A program made the position numbers and the translations under genes. From an uncultured Alphaproteobacteria bacterium (lineage in GTDB: Bacteria; Pseudomonadota; Alphaproteobacteria; Methylaequorales; Methylaequoraceae), in contig CABZFH010000005.1 of assembly GCA_902524895.1 (NCBI GenBank), positions 1-64,000 of the forward strand: 64,000 nucleotides of DNA. Reading direction: 5' to 3'. Shown here in pieces: positions 50,896 to 60,600 of the stretch. The number at the start of each line of letters is the position of its first letter. The stretch's first letter is position 1. The notes beneath the pieces were generated by a model. That model had not been told where the DNA came from. It made no database searches and saw only the letters and a list, made by a program, of their open reading frames with translations.

Positions 50896-53800
50896 TTACA
50901 CAGCAGTTTTGAAGTTATTTGACTCAAAATCAACAGAAACGATGTCTGATATACCCTTTTGTTTCATTGTGACACCATAAATTCTATCAACCATAGCCAT
51001 AGTTGTTTTGTGGTGTGAAATTATTAAAAATCGTGTATCAGTCTCATTTCGAATAAATTTCATAATTTCACAAAATTTGTCAACATTGGCATCATCTAAA
51101 GCAGCATCTACCTCATCAAGGATGCATAGCGGGGAGGGATTAATGAGAAAAATGGAAAATATTAAAGCAATTGCAGTTAGTGTCTTTTCACCACCTGATA
51201 GTAAACTGATATTGGTTAATTTTTTCCCGGGAGGTTTCGCAAAAATTTCAAGACCTGTTTGAAGTGGATCTTCAGATTTAATGAGTTCAAGACTCGCCTC
51301 ACCGCCATTGAATAATTTTTTGAATAGTTTGGTATAGTTTTTATTAACTTGTTCAAAGGCTGAAAAAAGTTTACGTTTTCCCTCATTATTAATTTGTGAA
51401 ATCGCTAATCTTAATTTTTCTACAGCATCGTATAGGTCGTTCCTTTCCAATTCAATTCTATCGAATTCTTTTTTTGTATCTTGCTCTTCAATATATGCTC
51501 TCAAATTTACAGGCCCCATTTGCTCTCTTTGTAAAATGTATTTGTCCAACTGACTTTTTGTGTTATCGATTTGAATTTCTTCTTCATTAATAATATTTAA
51601 CCTTTCTTTCATCTCTTCTGGTTGGCAGTGAATTTTTTGAAAAATTATTTCTCTTAAGGTATCTTTTTTTTCTTTGAGATGATTTATATTTTCTTCTGAT
51701 CTAATTGTTCTATCTTTAATTTGCTCTATTTCCGATTCAGTTTTTTTAATTTCTTTATCAAAATGTTCTAATAAATCACTTTGTTGCTCAATTTGTTTAT
51801 TACCTGCATCTATTTCTAGGTTAAAATTTTTAACTTTATTTTCTAATGATGATAACTTTTCCTCTAATTCCATTGGAAACTCTTGAATTTTTTTTTTTTC
51901 ATTTTCAATTATTTTTTCTCTTGAATTAAAATTTGAAATTTGAGCTTCGGCTTCATTTTTTCTTTTTTTATTTTTTTTTAAATCCTCATACATGTAATTA
52001 TACTTTATCTTACTGCTGATTATTTCTTCATTTAATTTAGAAATTTGAAACCTTTTTTTGTTTATCTCATCCTTAATTTCTAGAATTAACTTTTCTGTTA
52101 AACTTTTTTCTCCTCTAGGATTTTTTCTGCTATGTTTATCTCTGATCTTCTGATGGTTGTTAATTTTTTGCAGTTCATCATCAATTAAAATAATTTCTTT
52201 GTTAATAAATGAAATTTTTTCTGTTAGTTTTTCAAAGTTGCTTTTATTATCAATATTATTTTCATTTATACTTGAAATTTCGTTGGTTATTTTGTTTATT
52301 TCGAGATATACCTTTTCTATTTCAGATTTATACTTTAATTCGTCGTTCTTATTTTGTTCACATTTTAACTTTAATTTTTTGATCTCATTTAATCCACCAA
52401 TTAATTGTTTATCATAAATGTTTGAATCCTTTTTCAGTTTTTCTATTCTTGAACTGTAGTTTATAATTTTATTTCTTTCTTTTTTTTCATCAACATAACC
52501 ATCCCATCTCCAAATTGTACCATCTGAACTTACAACCATTTGGCCAGTTTTTAATTTTTTTTGTTTTAAATAACCTGATTTGTTGTCATCTACATAGGTA
52601 ACTTGTGACAAAAAAGGTAAAATTTTTTTTGGAAAATTAACAAATTGGCTCAGAGGATTTTCAGCTGCGTCTAAATTACTGATTTCCACATCTACCCATC
52701 TTTTTTTAGATTTAGATAATTCTGCGTCTAATTCGTGTTTTAAAATTGAAAAAACTGCATTTTCATATCCCTTCTTTATTTTCAATAAATTAAAAATTGA
52801 ATCTTTTGGAATATCATTGTCTTCAATTAATTTATTTAATGTATGAATTTCCGTGGTGATTTCAGTCAACTTTTCCTTGAATTTAATTATTTCCTGATTT
52901 TTGGAGTTTAAAGTTTCAGAATTTATCTGATTTTCTTTTGTTATTTTTACGTTATTAGCTTTTAGTAATGATAACTTATTCTCTAAAGCTATTTTTTTGT
53001 CTTTAAGTATTTCTATTTTCGCTTCAAATTCCTTAAGACTATTTTCATTAATTTCACGTTGTGCATATTTTTTTTGTCCCAGAAGGTCATTTTTTTTATT
53101 TACCAAATACTCTTGAGATTCTTTTAAATTATCTGATTTGAATTCCTCTCCAAGGAGAAGCTGCATTTCATTAACAAAATTTGACTCACTAGCTTTAAGT
53201 TTTTCTTGCAAATGAAATTCTTCGGTTTGAGATTCCTTCAAATTTATTTTTAGTTTTTTAATATCCACAAATTTGTCTATATTTTTTGAAATTTCTTTTA
53301 TATTGCATGTGATTTCCTTAAGTCTATTTTTTTCAAGATTTCTATCCTTTTCTAAATTTTCAAGAAATTGTGTTATTTCTTTCTTTCTTGTATCAAGAAA
53401 GTTTTTTTTATTTAAAAGATTATTTTTTTCAGATAAGACTTTTTGTAAATTAGTATTAAAATTGAACACTAGGTCTTTTTGTTCTTCAATAAGCTTTCTC
53501 TTTTCTTCTTTAATCACCTGACTTTTATCTAATTCTATTTTTAGTTGATCTAACTTTTTTCTATAATCTGAAAAAAGATTTTTAACTTCATTAAATTTCT
53601 TATCTAACTCTTTCCACTCAAGGAATAATATCAAATTTTCATTTTTTTTTATGTTATTTGTTAACTGTTGGTATTGTTCTGCTTGTCTTGATTGTCTTTT
53701 TAGTGTTCTCATTTGAAAATCTAAGTTTTTTAAAATATCATCCAATCTTGCAAGATTGATCGCAGTTGCTTCTAGCTTTAGCTCGGACTCACGTCTTCTA

Positions 53801-54327
53801 GCCTGAAGTCCAGAAATTCCAGCAGCGTCTTCAAGTATAATTTTTCTTTCATTCGGTTTGAAATTTATTATTTGGTCAATATTACCTTGACCAATAATAG
53901 AGCTTGACCTTGAACCACTACCTGTATCTGAAAAGAAAACAGATACATCCTTGGCCCTTACCTCTTTATTATTCATTTTATAAAATGAACCAACGCCCCT
54001 TTCAATACTTCTAGATACAACCAAGTCGTCGTCTTTAAAAAACTTAATATCATTGTTATTTTTAGATTTTTCTAATTCTAATGAAACTTCGGCATAGTTT
54101 TTTGCTGGTAGAGTTTCAGTTCCATTAAATATGATCTCGTCCATTGAGCTTGATCTAAGCGTTTTGGAGGAAAGTTCTCCCATTACCCATCTGATAGACT
54201 CAAAAATATTTGATTTTCCACAACCATTTGGTCCCACTATGCCAGTTACACCATCGCTTATTTCAATTTCAGTAGGGTGCGCAAAAGACTTAAAACCGGT
54301 AATTTTTAATTTGGTAACCTTAAACAA
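50896..54327 (-). CDS. smc: Chromosome segregation protein SMC
   Basis: GPNGCGKSNIFESIRWVMGE; long coiled coils; LSGGEKTLTAIALIFSIF; LDEVDAALDDANV. Confidence 0.97.
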   Translation of the reverse strand: MFKVTKLKITGFKSFAHPTEIEISDGVTGIVGPNGCGKSNIFESIRWVMGELSSKTLRSSSMDEIIFNGTETLPAKNYAEVSLELEKSKNNNDIKFFKDDDLVVSRSIERGVGSFYKMNNKEVRAKDVSVFFSDTGSGSRSSSIIGQGNIDQIINFKPNERKIILEDAAGISGLQARRRESELKLEATAINLARLDDILKNLDFQMRTLKRQSRQAEQYQQLTNNIKKNENLILFLEWKELDKKFNEVKNLFSDYRKKLDQLKIELDKSQVIKEEKRKLIEEQKDLVFNFNTNLQKVLSEKNNLLNKKNFLDTRKKEITQFLENLEKDRNLEKNRLKEITCNIKEISKNIDKFVDIKKLKINLKESQTEEFHLQEKLKASESNFVNEMQLLLGEEFKSDNLKESQEYLVNKKNDLLGQKKYAQREINENSLKEFEAKIEILKDKKIALENKLSLLKANNVKITKENQINSETLNSKNQEIIKFKEKLTEITTEIHTLNKLIEDNDIPKDSIFNLLKIKKGYENAVFSILKHELDAELSKSKKRWVDVEISNLDAAENPLSQFVNFPKKILPFLSQVTYVDDNKSGYLKQKKLKTGQMVVSSDGTIWRWDGYVDEKKERNKIINYSSRIEKLKKDSNIYDKQLIGGLNEIKKLKLKCEQNKNDELKYKSEIEKVYLEINKITNEISSINENNIDNKSNFEKLTEKISFINKEIILIDDELQKINNHQKIRDKHSRKNPRGEKSLTEKLILEIKDEINKKRFQISKLNEEIISSKIKYNYMYEDLKKNKKRKNEAEAQISNFNSREKIIENEKKKIQEFPMELEEKLSSLENKVKNFNLEIDAGNKQIEQQSDLLEHFDKEIKKTESEIEQIKDRTIRSEENINHLKEKKDTLREIIFQKIHCQPEEMKERLNIINEEEIQIDNTKSQLDKYILQREQMGPVNLRAYIEEQDTKKEFDRIELERNDLYDAVEKLRLAISQINNEGKRKLFSAFEQVNKNYTKLFKKLFNGGEASLELIKSEDPLQTGLEIFAKPPGKKLTNISLLSGGEKTLTAIALIFSIFLINPSPLCILDEVDAALDDANVDKFCEIMKFIRNETDTRFLIISHHKTTMAMVDRIYGVTMKQKGISDIVSVDFESNNFKTAV

Positions 54328-54331
54328 TTTC

Positions 54332-54946
54332 TTATTTTAACATCGATTTAATTTTAGATTCAAGAGCTTCAATTGTTAAATCTCCATTATATTTTTCACC
54401 ATTTAAGTATAAAGTTGGTGTAGCTTTTATGTCATATTTTTTTGAAGAATTTAATCTTTGTTTTAATATGCCATCTTCAATAGATTTATTCCCAATACAA
54501 ACCTTTAGTTCTTCGTCTTTTAATCCACCAAACTTTGCTATCTTTAGTAAAGATTTAAAAGGATCTTTAGTTCTTGTCCAATCCTTTTGCTTTTTATAAA
54601 AGACATCCAAGAATTTAAAAAATTTTTCGTTTCCAGCGCATCTTGCTATTATTGAAGCCTTAAGTGCAAATTTATCTAACGGAAAGTCATTATACGTGAA
54701 ATGAATAAGTCCTTTTTCTATGTATTTTTCCTTTAATACTGGCATTACTTCATTGTGAAACTTTGCACAATGCCCGCATGTTAAAGATGCAAATTCTACA
54801 ACTTTAACCTTTGCATTTTCATCGCCGAAAGATTTAGATTCTAACGCCTCAATTGTGTCAACAACTCTTGCGTTTATTGAGGTTTCAAAACACGCGAATA
54901 TTAGAAAAAAAAAGAGATAAAATTTATTAATTTTTAATTTATTCAT
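54332..54946 (-). CDS. DsbA family thioredoxin-like protein
   Basis: EFASLTCGHCAKFHNEVMP (CxxC = CGHC); KATPTLYLNGEKYNG; signal peptide. Confidence 0.93.
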   Translation of the reverse strand: MNKLKINKFYLFFFLIFACFETSINARVVDTIEALESKSFGDENAKVKVVEFASLTCGHCAKFHNEVMPVLKEKYIEKGLIHFTYNDFPLDKFALKASIIARCAGNEKFFKFLDVFYKKQKDWTRTKDPFKSLLKIAKFGGLKDEELKVCIGNKSIEDGILKQRLNSSKKYDIKATPTLYLNGEKYNGDLTIEALESKIKSMLK

Positions 54947-54947
54947 T

Positions 54948-55262
54948 TCAAGTATATAGGGGTTTCTTAAATTTTATTCCAGATACTAATTCAAATTTAT
55001 AATAACTGTTAATTTTATTCATTATTTCATGATTCCTATAACTTATTTCAAATGTGTTATTACCAATAATCAACAGCTCAAGTATATTTTTATCATTTGT
55101 CTTGTGCATTTTGATTGGATAAATACTTTTAGAAAGTTTCTTTCCAATTATGTTTTCCCAATTCGATTGAACTTTAAATAAATTACTAGAAAATTTTTTG
55201 GTAATTGGTTTTAATACCTTTGGTAATATGGAGGAAATGTATCTTGGATTCTTTAAATTCAT
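54948..55262 (-). CDS. DUF721/DciA family protein
   Basis: VQSNWENIIGKKLSKSIYPIKM..LELLIIGN; location between dsbA-smc and mutY. Confidence 0.78.
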   Translation of the reverse strand: MNLKNPRYISSILPKVLKPITKKFSSNLFKVQSNWENIIGKKLSKSIYPIKMHKTNDKNILELLIIGNNTFEISYRNHEIMNKINSYYKFELVSGIKFKKPLYT

Positions 55263-55284
55263 TTTAGATTCAATAATAACTTAT

Positions 55285-56340
55285 ATGAAATATATCAAAT
55301 TTAACAATTTTACTAAAGAAAAAAAACTTTGGGTTAACCGAATTATATATTGGTACGATAAAAATAAACGAAATTTAATGTGGCGAAAACCAGAAAATCA
55401 AAATTTTTATAGTGTATGGATTAGCGAAATCATGTTGCAACAAACTAATGTTCAAACTGTTGAAAAATATTTCTTAGCTTTTAAAAAAAAATGGCCAACA
55501 TTTGATTCTTTTCTTAATGCCAACCTAAATGATATATTAAAAATATGGCAGGGACTAGGATATTACCAAAGAGCTAAGAATATCTATAAAACTCTCCAAA
55601 TTTTAAAAAAAAAAAAAATTAAAGTGACTTATAATGAATTAATTAAACTACCTGGAATAGGTGATTATAGTGCTGCGGCAATTTCAGCAATTCTTGAAGA
55701 TCAGAATCATGCAGTTGTTGATGGTAACATAAAAAGAATACTCTCTAGAGTATTTAATATTGATAGTCAATCAAAAAAGTTTACGACTCAAGTTTACAAA
55801 AAAGCAAAGGAATTAACACCAAATTCAGGGAATGGCGATTATTGTCAGGCACTGATGGATATTGGTGCTACAATTTGTAAGCCTAAACAAGTTAATTGTA
55901 ATATCTGTCCATTGAAAAAATTTTGTGATTTTTTTATTACAAAAAAAAAAATTTTAAGGAAGAAACTTGTTGCAAAAAAAAAAAAAGTTGGAGTTACTTT
56001 TGTTTATGAGTTTGAAAACGAAATATACGTTGAAAAATCTGAAGAAGCTTTTCTACATGGATTAATGAAATTTCAAACTTCAGATTTTCTCGAATATCGA
56101 TCAAACTATGAATATACAAAAAAGAAAAAACTGTTAGATATGAAAAATAATTTTGTTTCAAAGAATTCAAATTTAGGATTCGTAGAGCATCATTTTACAA
56201 ATTTTCATCTTGTATTATTTATTAAAAAAATAGAAATTTATAAAAAATTCTATGATCCAAAAGGTTTGTGGATATTTAAAAAAGATTTTTTTAATTACCC
56301 ATTTTCTAATTTAATGATAAAAGTATTTAAAAAGATTTAA
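55285..56340 (+). CDS. mutY: A/G-specific adenine glycosylase
   Basis: WYDKNKRNLMWR; VWISEIMLQQTNVQTV; LPGIGDYSAAAISAI; Fe-S CKPKQVNCNICPLKKFC; start ATG 55285. Confidence 0.96.
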   Translation: MKYIKFNNFTKEKKLWVNRIIYWYDKNKRNLMWRKPENQNFYSVWISEIMLQQTNVQTVEKYFLAFKKKWPTFDSFLNANLNDILKIWQGLGYYQRAKNIYKTLQILKKKKIKVTYNELIKLPGIGDYSAAAISAILEDQNHAVVDGNIKRILSRVFNIDSQSKKFTTQVYKKAKELTPNSGNGDYCQALMDIGATICKPKQVNCNICPLKKFCDFFITKKKILRKKLVAKKKKVGVTFVYEFENEIYVEKSEEAFLHGLMKFQTSDFLEYRSNYEYTKKKKLLDMKNNFVSKNSNLGFVEHHFTNFHLVLFIKKIEIYKKFYDPKGLWIFKKDFFNYPFSNLMIKVFKKI

Positions 56341-56355
56341 AATTGATTAAAAATT

Positions 56356-56679
56356 ATGGGAATTTTTAAATTTATCTTTTATATTTTTTTTCTCTTAGTC
56401 ATAAACTTCGGTTTTGAAATTTCTAATGCTCAAATTAATGATCATGAAAAAGCTATCGAAGCAGTAAAAAGTGGTGAAATTCTTCCCTTAGATCAAATTC
56501 TCCTAAACATTAGAAATCAATTTGATGGAAGGGTCCTTGCTATAAACTTAAAAGATAATGAACAAGGTCTTTTTGGTTGGGTTTATGATATAAGAATGAT
56601 AAATTCTTACAACGAAGTTATAAATCTAAGAGTTGATGCTGGAACATCAACAGTATTAATGGTTGAAGGAGCTGACTAA
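56356..56679 (+). CDS. PepSY-domain periplasmic protein
   Basis: Signal peptide; DHEKAIEAVKSGEILPLDQILLNIRNQF..GRVLAINLKDN..WVYDIRMI. Confidence 0.78.
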   Translation: MGIFKFIFYIFFLLVINFGFEISNAQINDHEKAIEAVKSGEILPLDQILLNIRNQFDGRVLAINLKDNEQGLFGWVYDIRMINSYNEVINLRVDAGTSTVLMVEGAD

Positions 56680-56684
56680 AAGTC

Positions 56685-57347
56685 ATGAGAATATTAGTTG
56701 TTGAAGATGACCCTAATCTAAATAAACAAGTAAAAAATGCTTTGGAAGATAACGGATATTCTGTTGATATAGCTTTAGATGGTGAGGAAGGACATTTTTT
56801 AGGTGATACTGAACCCTATGATGCTGTTGTTCTTGACTTGGGATTACCAAAAATAGATGGTTTGACAGTTTTAGAAAATTGGAGGAAAGAAAATAAAAAA
56901 TTTCCTGTTTTAATCCTGACTGCGAGAGATAGATGGAGTGAAAAAGTAAATGGATTTGATGCCGGGGCTGATGATTATGTAACGAAACCATTTCAAATGG
57001 AAGAGTTGTTAGCAAGGTTAAGAGCCTTAATTAGGAGATCTGCTGGCCATGCTACCTCTGACATAGAATGTGGTCCACTTAAGATTGATACAAAATTAAA
57101 CAAGGTATTTATAAATGGTACTAAGCTAAAATTAACATCACATGAGTATAAAATTATTGAATATTTTTTGCATCATCAAGACAAAGTAATATCACGAACT
57201 GAGCTGACTGAGCATATATATGATCAAGACTTTGATAGGGACTCAAATACTATAGAAGTTTTTATAGGGCGACTTAGAAAAAAGATAGGAAATAATATGA
57301 TAAAAACCGAAAGAGGTTATGGCTATAGACTGTCACTCGATGAGTAA
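56685..57347 (+). CDS. OmpR/PhoP-family response regulator
   Basis: MRILVVEDDPNLNKQVKNAL; AVVLDLGLPKIDGL; LTARD; GADDYVTKPF; C-terminal winged helix. Confidence 0.96.
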   Translation: MRILVVEDDPNLNKQVKNALEDNGYSVDIALDGEEGHFLGDTEPYDAVVLDLGLPKIDGLTVLENWRKENKKFPVLILTARDRWSEKVNGFDAGADDYVTKPFQMEELLARLRALIRRSAGHATSDIECGPLKIDTKLNKVFINGTKLKLTSHEYKIIEYFLHHQDKVISRTELTEHIYDQDFDRDSNTIEVFIGRLRKKIGNNMIKTERGYGYRLSLDE

Positions 57348-57352
57348 AGATT

Positions 57353-58708
57353 TTGAACTACATTAATTCTTTAGCATTAAGACTTTTTCTAAGTGCATTT
57401 GTTTGGATACTATTAACTTTAATGGGAGGTGGGTTATTATTATCGGATCTGTTTAGAGAGACAGCGGAAAAGTCATTTGAAGATAAACTAAATCTTTTTA
57501 TGGAAACATTGATTGGATCCAGTAAAATAGATTCAAGTGAGAGTATTACTGTAGTTAACCCCATTGGTGATCCAAGATTTTTTCAACCGTATTCCGGCTG
57601 GTATTGGCAAATTAACGAAGGTTCACAAACTTTAGTTAGATCACGATCTATGTGGGATCAAGTATTGACTTTAGATAAAAGATTAATTGGTGGTAGAGCA
57701 CAATTTTTAGATCCAAACTTACAAAATAAAAAAAACAAAAAAGTTATTTCATCCCAAAAACTTAAAATCTTACAAAGAGAGATTTCATTTCCTGGGTTTG
57801 ATAACCCTCTAACTTTTATGGTGAGTGGTGATACTGATGAGTTTGAAAAAAATATTTTAGCTTTCAATAATATTCTAATAATTTCACTTGTTATATTAGG
57901 CATGGGTTTATTGATCTCAGTTTATCTACAGGTAAAATATGGTCTTTTGCCTTTGCAAAAAATTAAAAATTCACTTTTTAAAATTCGAAATGGTGATGCA
58001 ATAAAATTAGAAGACAATTATCCTACGGAGGTTTCACCACTGGCAAAGGAAATAAATATTTTACTCGAGCATAATGAAAAGATTGTTGAGAGAGCAAAAA
58101 CTCATGTAGGTAATTTAGCTCATGCACTGAAAACTCCACTCACTATCATTAGTAACCATGTCGATGAAAAAAAAGATAAGGATATTAAACCGCAAATTGA
58201 CTTGATAAATAAAAATATTGATAGATATTTAAATAAAGCTAGATCTTCAACTAAAGTAAAAATTATTAAGAGTAAGGTTAAAATAGATAATCATGTTGAG
58301 AAGATAGCTAGTATATTTCAAAAGATTCATCCAAATAAAAATATAAAAGTCATAGTTAAAGATAAAAATCTGTTGATTCCAGGAAGTTCAGATGATTTAG
58401 ACGAAATTCTAGGAAATTTGTTAGAAAATGCCTGTAAATGGACAAAAAAACTTGTTGAGATAAAAGTTCAAAGATTTTCCAAGAATTTAGTGAAATTTAC
58501 TATTTCAGACGACGGACCTGGTCTCCCCGAGCACAAGCGGGCAGAGGTCTTTGCTCGTGGGTTTAGACTTGATGAACAAACACCTGGAACAGGTTTAGGT
58601 CTAAATATTGTAAAAGATACAGTTGAACAGTATTCAGGAAAAGTTTGGCTAACAAAATCAAATTTTGGAGGACTAACAGTGAATTTATTAATGCCTTTGT
58701 CTGTTTGA
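57353..58708 (+). CDS. Two-component sensor histidine kinase (PhoQ-like)
   Basis: Two TM segments, NLAHALKTPLTII H-box, LLENACKWTKK, DDGPGLPEHKR, GTGLGLNIVKD; TTG start. Confidence 0.95.
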   Translation: MNYINSLALRLFLSAFVWILLTLMGGGLLLSDLFRETAEKSFEDKLNLFMETLIGSSKIDSSESITVVNPIGDPRFFQPYSGWYWQINEGSQTLVRSRSMWDQVLTLDKRLIGGRAQFLDPNLQNKKNKKVISSQKLKILQREISFPGFDNPLTFMVSGDTDEFEKNILAFNNILIISLVILGMGLLISVYLQVKYGLLPLQKIKNSLFKIRNGDAIKLEDNYPTEVSPLAKEINILLEHNEKIVERAKTHVGNLAHALKTPLTIISNHVDEKKDKDIKPQIDLINKNIDRYLNKARSSTKVKIIKSKVKIDNHVEKIASIFQKIHPNKNIKVIVKDKNLLIPGSSDDLDEILGNLLENACKWTKKLVEIKVQRFSKNLVKFTISDDGPGLPEHKRAEVFARGFRLDEQTPGTGLGLNIVKDTVEQYSGKVWLTKSNFGGLTVNLLMPLSV

Positions 58709-58710
58709 TT

Positions 58711-59304
58711 TTATAAAAATCTAGTAATTGGTTTAAAACTCTTTCTATGAAACTTTGTAATACCAAAGCTTCTAATTGCACTTAAATGTTTTTTTGTACC
58801 ATAACCCATATTTGATTTCCAACCATATTCTGGATAAAAACAGTCCAAATAATTCATTATTTTATCCCTGAATACTTTTGCTAGAATTGAGGCAGATGCT
58901 ATTGCAATTGATTTCTGATCGCCTTTAATTAAAAAATGAGTGTTTTTTTTAAATTCAAACATTTTTCTCCCATCAATTTTTATGATTGTATCTAAATTAT
59001 TGAACTTCTCATAAGCTCTTTCCATAGCCAATTTTGTTGCAATGTTGATATTTTGATTGTCGATTTCTTCAACATAGGCAATTCCAAAGTTAAAATATGA
59101 GTGATTTTTTAGAAAATTTGATAATTCAACTCTTTTATCTTTTTTAATTTTTTTAGAATCATCAATCAAAGCTAAATTTGAGCACTTTAAGATTGTAGAT
59201 TTAAGTAATACTGCGCATGCTACTAGTGGACCAGACCATGACCCTCTCCCAACTTCGTCAATACCAATTGTTCTTTGTTCTATATCAGTGGTATAATCAA
59301 TCAT
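58711..59304 (-). CDS. rnhB: Ribonuclease HII
   Basis: GIDEVGRGSWSGPLVACAV; ASASILAKVFRD; GYGTKKHLSAI. Confidence 0.97.
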   Translation of the reverse strand: MIDYTTDIEQRTIGIDEVGRGSWSGPLVACAVLLKSTILKCSNLALIDDSKKIKKDKRVELSNFLKNHSYFNFGIAYVEEIDNQNINIATKLAMERAYEKFNNLDTIIKIDGRKMFEFKKNTHFLIKGDQKSIAIASASILAKVFRDKIMNYLDCFYPEYGWKSNMGYGTKKHLSAIRSFGITKFHRKSFKPITRFL

Positions 59305-59305
59305 A

Positions 59306-59818
59306 TTATTTTTCTAATAAACGTGGAATTAATTCAATTAAGTTGCAAGGTTTATGATTGATATTAAGCTGAAATTTTAAAATATTATCCCAAGCGTCTA
59401 TACATGCTGATGGCGAACCAGGTAGAGAGAAAAAAAATTTACCTTTAGAAATTCCCGCCATTGCTCTTGATTGAAGAGCTGATGTACCAATTTTGTTGAA
59501 ACTAATTTGTCTGAACATTTCACCAAAGCCGGGAATATCTTTTTCGATTATTTTATTTAGCACTTCAGGAGTTGAATCTCTCCCAGTTAAACCTGTACCA
59601 CCTGTTGTTATAATTATATCAATTAAATTATTTTCAAGGCATGCCTTGAAGAAGTTTTCAATTTTTTTCATATCATCCTTGATTATACTTCTGGAAAAAC
59701 AATTATGATTATCTTCTTTAATTCTATTTTCTAAAATATCTCCTGATCTGTCATTTGCGCGTGTTCTGGAATCAGAAATGGTTGCAATAGCAATGTTAAG
59801 ATTTTTTTTTTGCATCAT
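59306..59818 (-). CDS. moaB: Molybdenum cofactor biosynthesis protein MoaB/Mog family
   Basis: ISDSRTRANDRSGDIL; ITTGGTGLTGRDSTPEVL; ALQSRAMAGISKGKFFFSLPGSP. Confidence 0.93.
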   Translation of the reverse strand: MMQKKNLNIAIATISDSRTRANDRSGDILENRIKEDNHNCFSRSIIKDDMKKIENFFKACLENNLIDIIITTGGTGLTGRDSTPEVLNKIIEKDIPGFGEMFRQISFNKIGTSALQSRAMAGISKGKFFFSLPGSPSACIDAWDNILKFQLNINHKPCNLIELIPRLLEK

Positions 59819-59821
59819 TTA

Positions 59822-60535
59822 TTAACTCTCTTTTATAATTTCATCAAGCTTGCATAGGTCTAACCAAGCATTTTTTTTTTCTGAGGGATTTTTTGTTAAA
59901 AATGAGAGGTTATGCATTATAAAGCTTTTTATCTTCAAATTTCCTACTTCATAAGTAAAGACTTTCCCCCTTAATTTTGCTATGGGGTCATTTTTTTTTA
60001 GTAAATATCTAGCAGTAAATCCCCCAAAAATTATCAATAATTTAGGATTAATAATTTTTATAAGTTCTTGAATTTTCGTAAGACATACTCCTATCTCTTC
60101 AATATTTGGTTCCCTATCTCCCGGAGGTCTCCAAAAAATTAAATTTGAAATATAAAAATTTTCTTTAGATTGACCGATATATGAGAAAATTTTATTAAAA
60201 AATTCACCCTTTTGCCCTGAAAATGGTACTCCGCTTTTGTCTTCTTCTTTATTTGGAGTACCGCTAATAATCATAAGTTTTGAGTTTATATTCTTATCTG
60301 AGAAAACGCAATTAGTTGCTGTCTCTCTGAGATTAAAATCTAAAGAAACCATCTGTTTTCTAAAATTACTAATACTTTCTCTTTTACTTTGAAAACTTAG
60401 CTTTTTTTCAGTATCAAAACTCTGCATTTCCAAAGAATTCTTAATAAATTTACTTGAGGTTTTTTTTCCTATGTTATCTTTAATTCCAATTTCATTACAA
60501 AATTCAATAAAAGACTTTGTGTTTTCAATAACCAT
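59822..60535 (-). CDS. Uracil-DNA glycosylase family-4-like protein, possibly catalytically degenerate
   Basis: GVPFSGQKGEFFNKIFSYIG, YISNLIFWRPPGDREP; but motif A reads SGTPN and the motif B region reads HNLSFL. Confidence 0.8.
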   Translation of the reverse strand: MVIENTKSFIEFCNEIGIKDNIGKKTSSKFIKNSLEMQSFDTEKKLSFQSKRESISNFRKQMVSLDFNLRETATNCVFSDKNINSKLMIISGTPNKEEDKSGVPFSGQKGEFFNKIFSYIGQSKENFYISNLIFWRPPGDREPNIEEIGVCLTKIQELIKIINPKLLIIFGGFTARYLLKKNDPIAKLRGKVFTYEVGNLKIKSFIMHNLSFLTKNPSEKKNAWLDLCKLDEIIKES

Positions 60536-60600
60536 TTCATATATAATAACTGTATTAGAAAAAAATTAAATTTATTTTGTATATTATAAAGGTAATTGTT

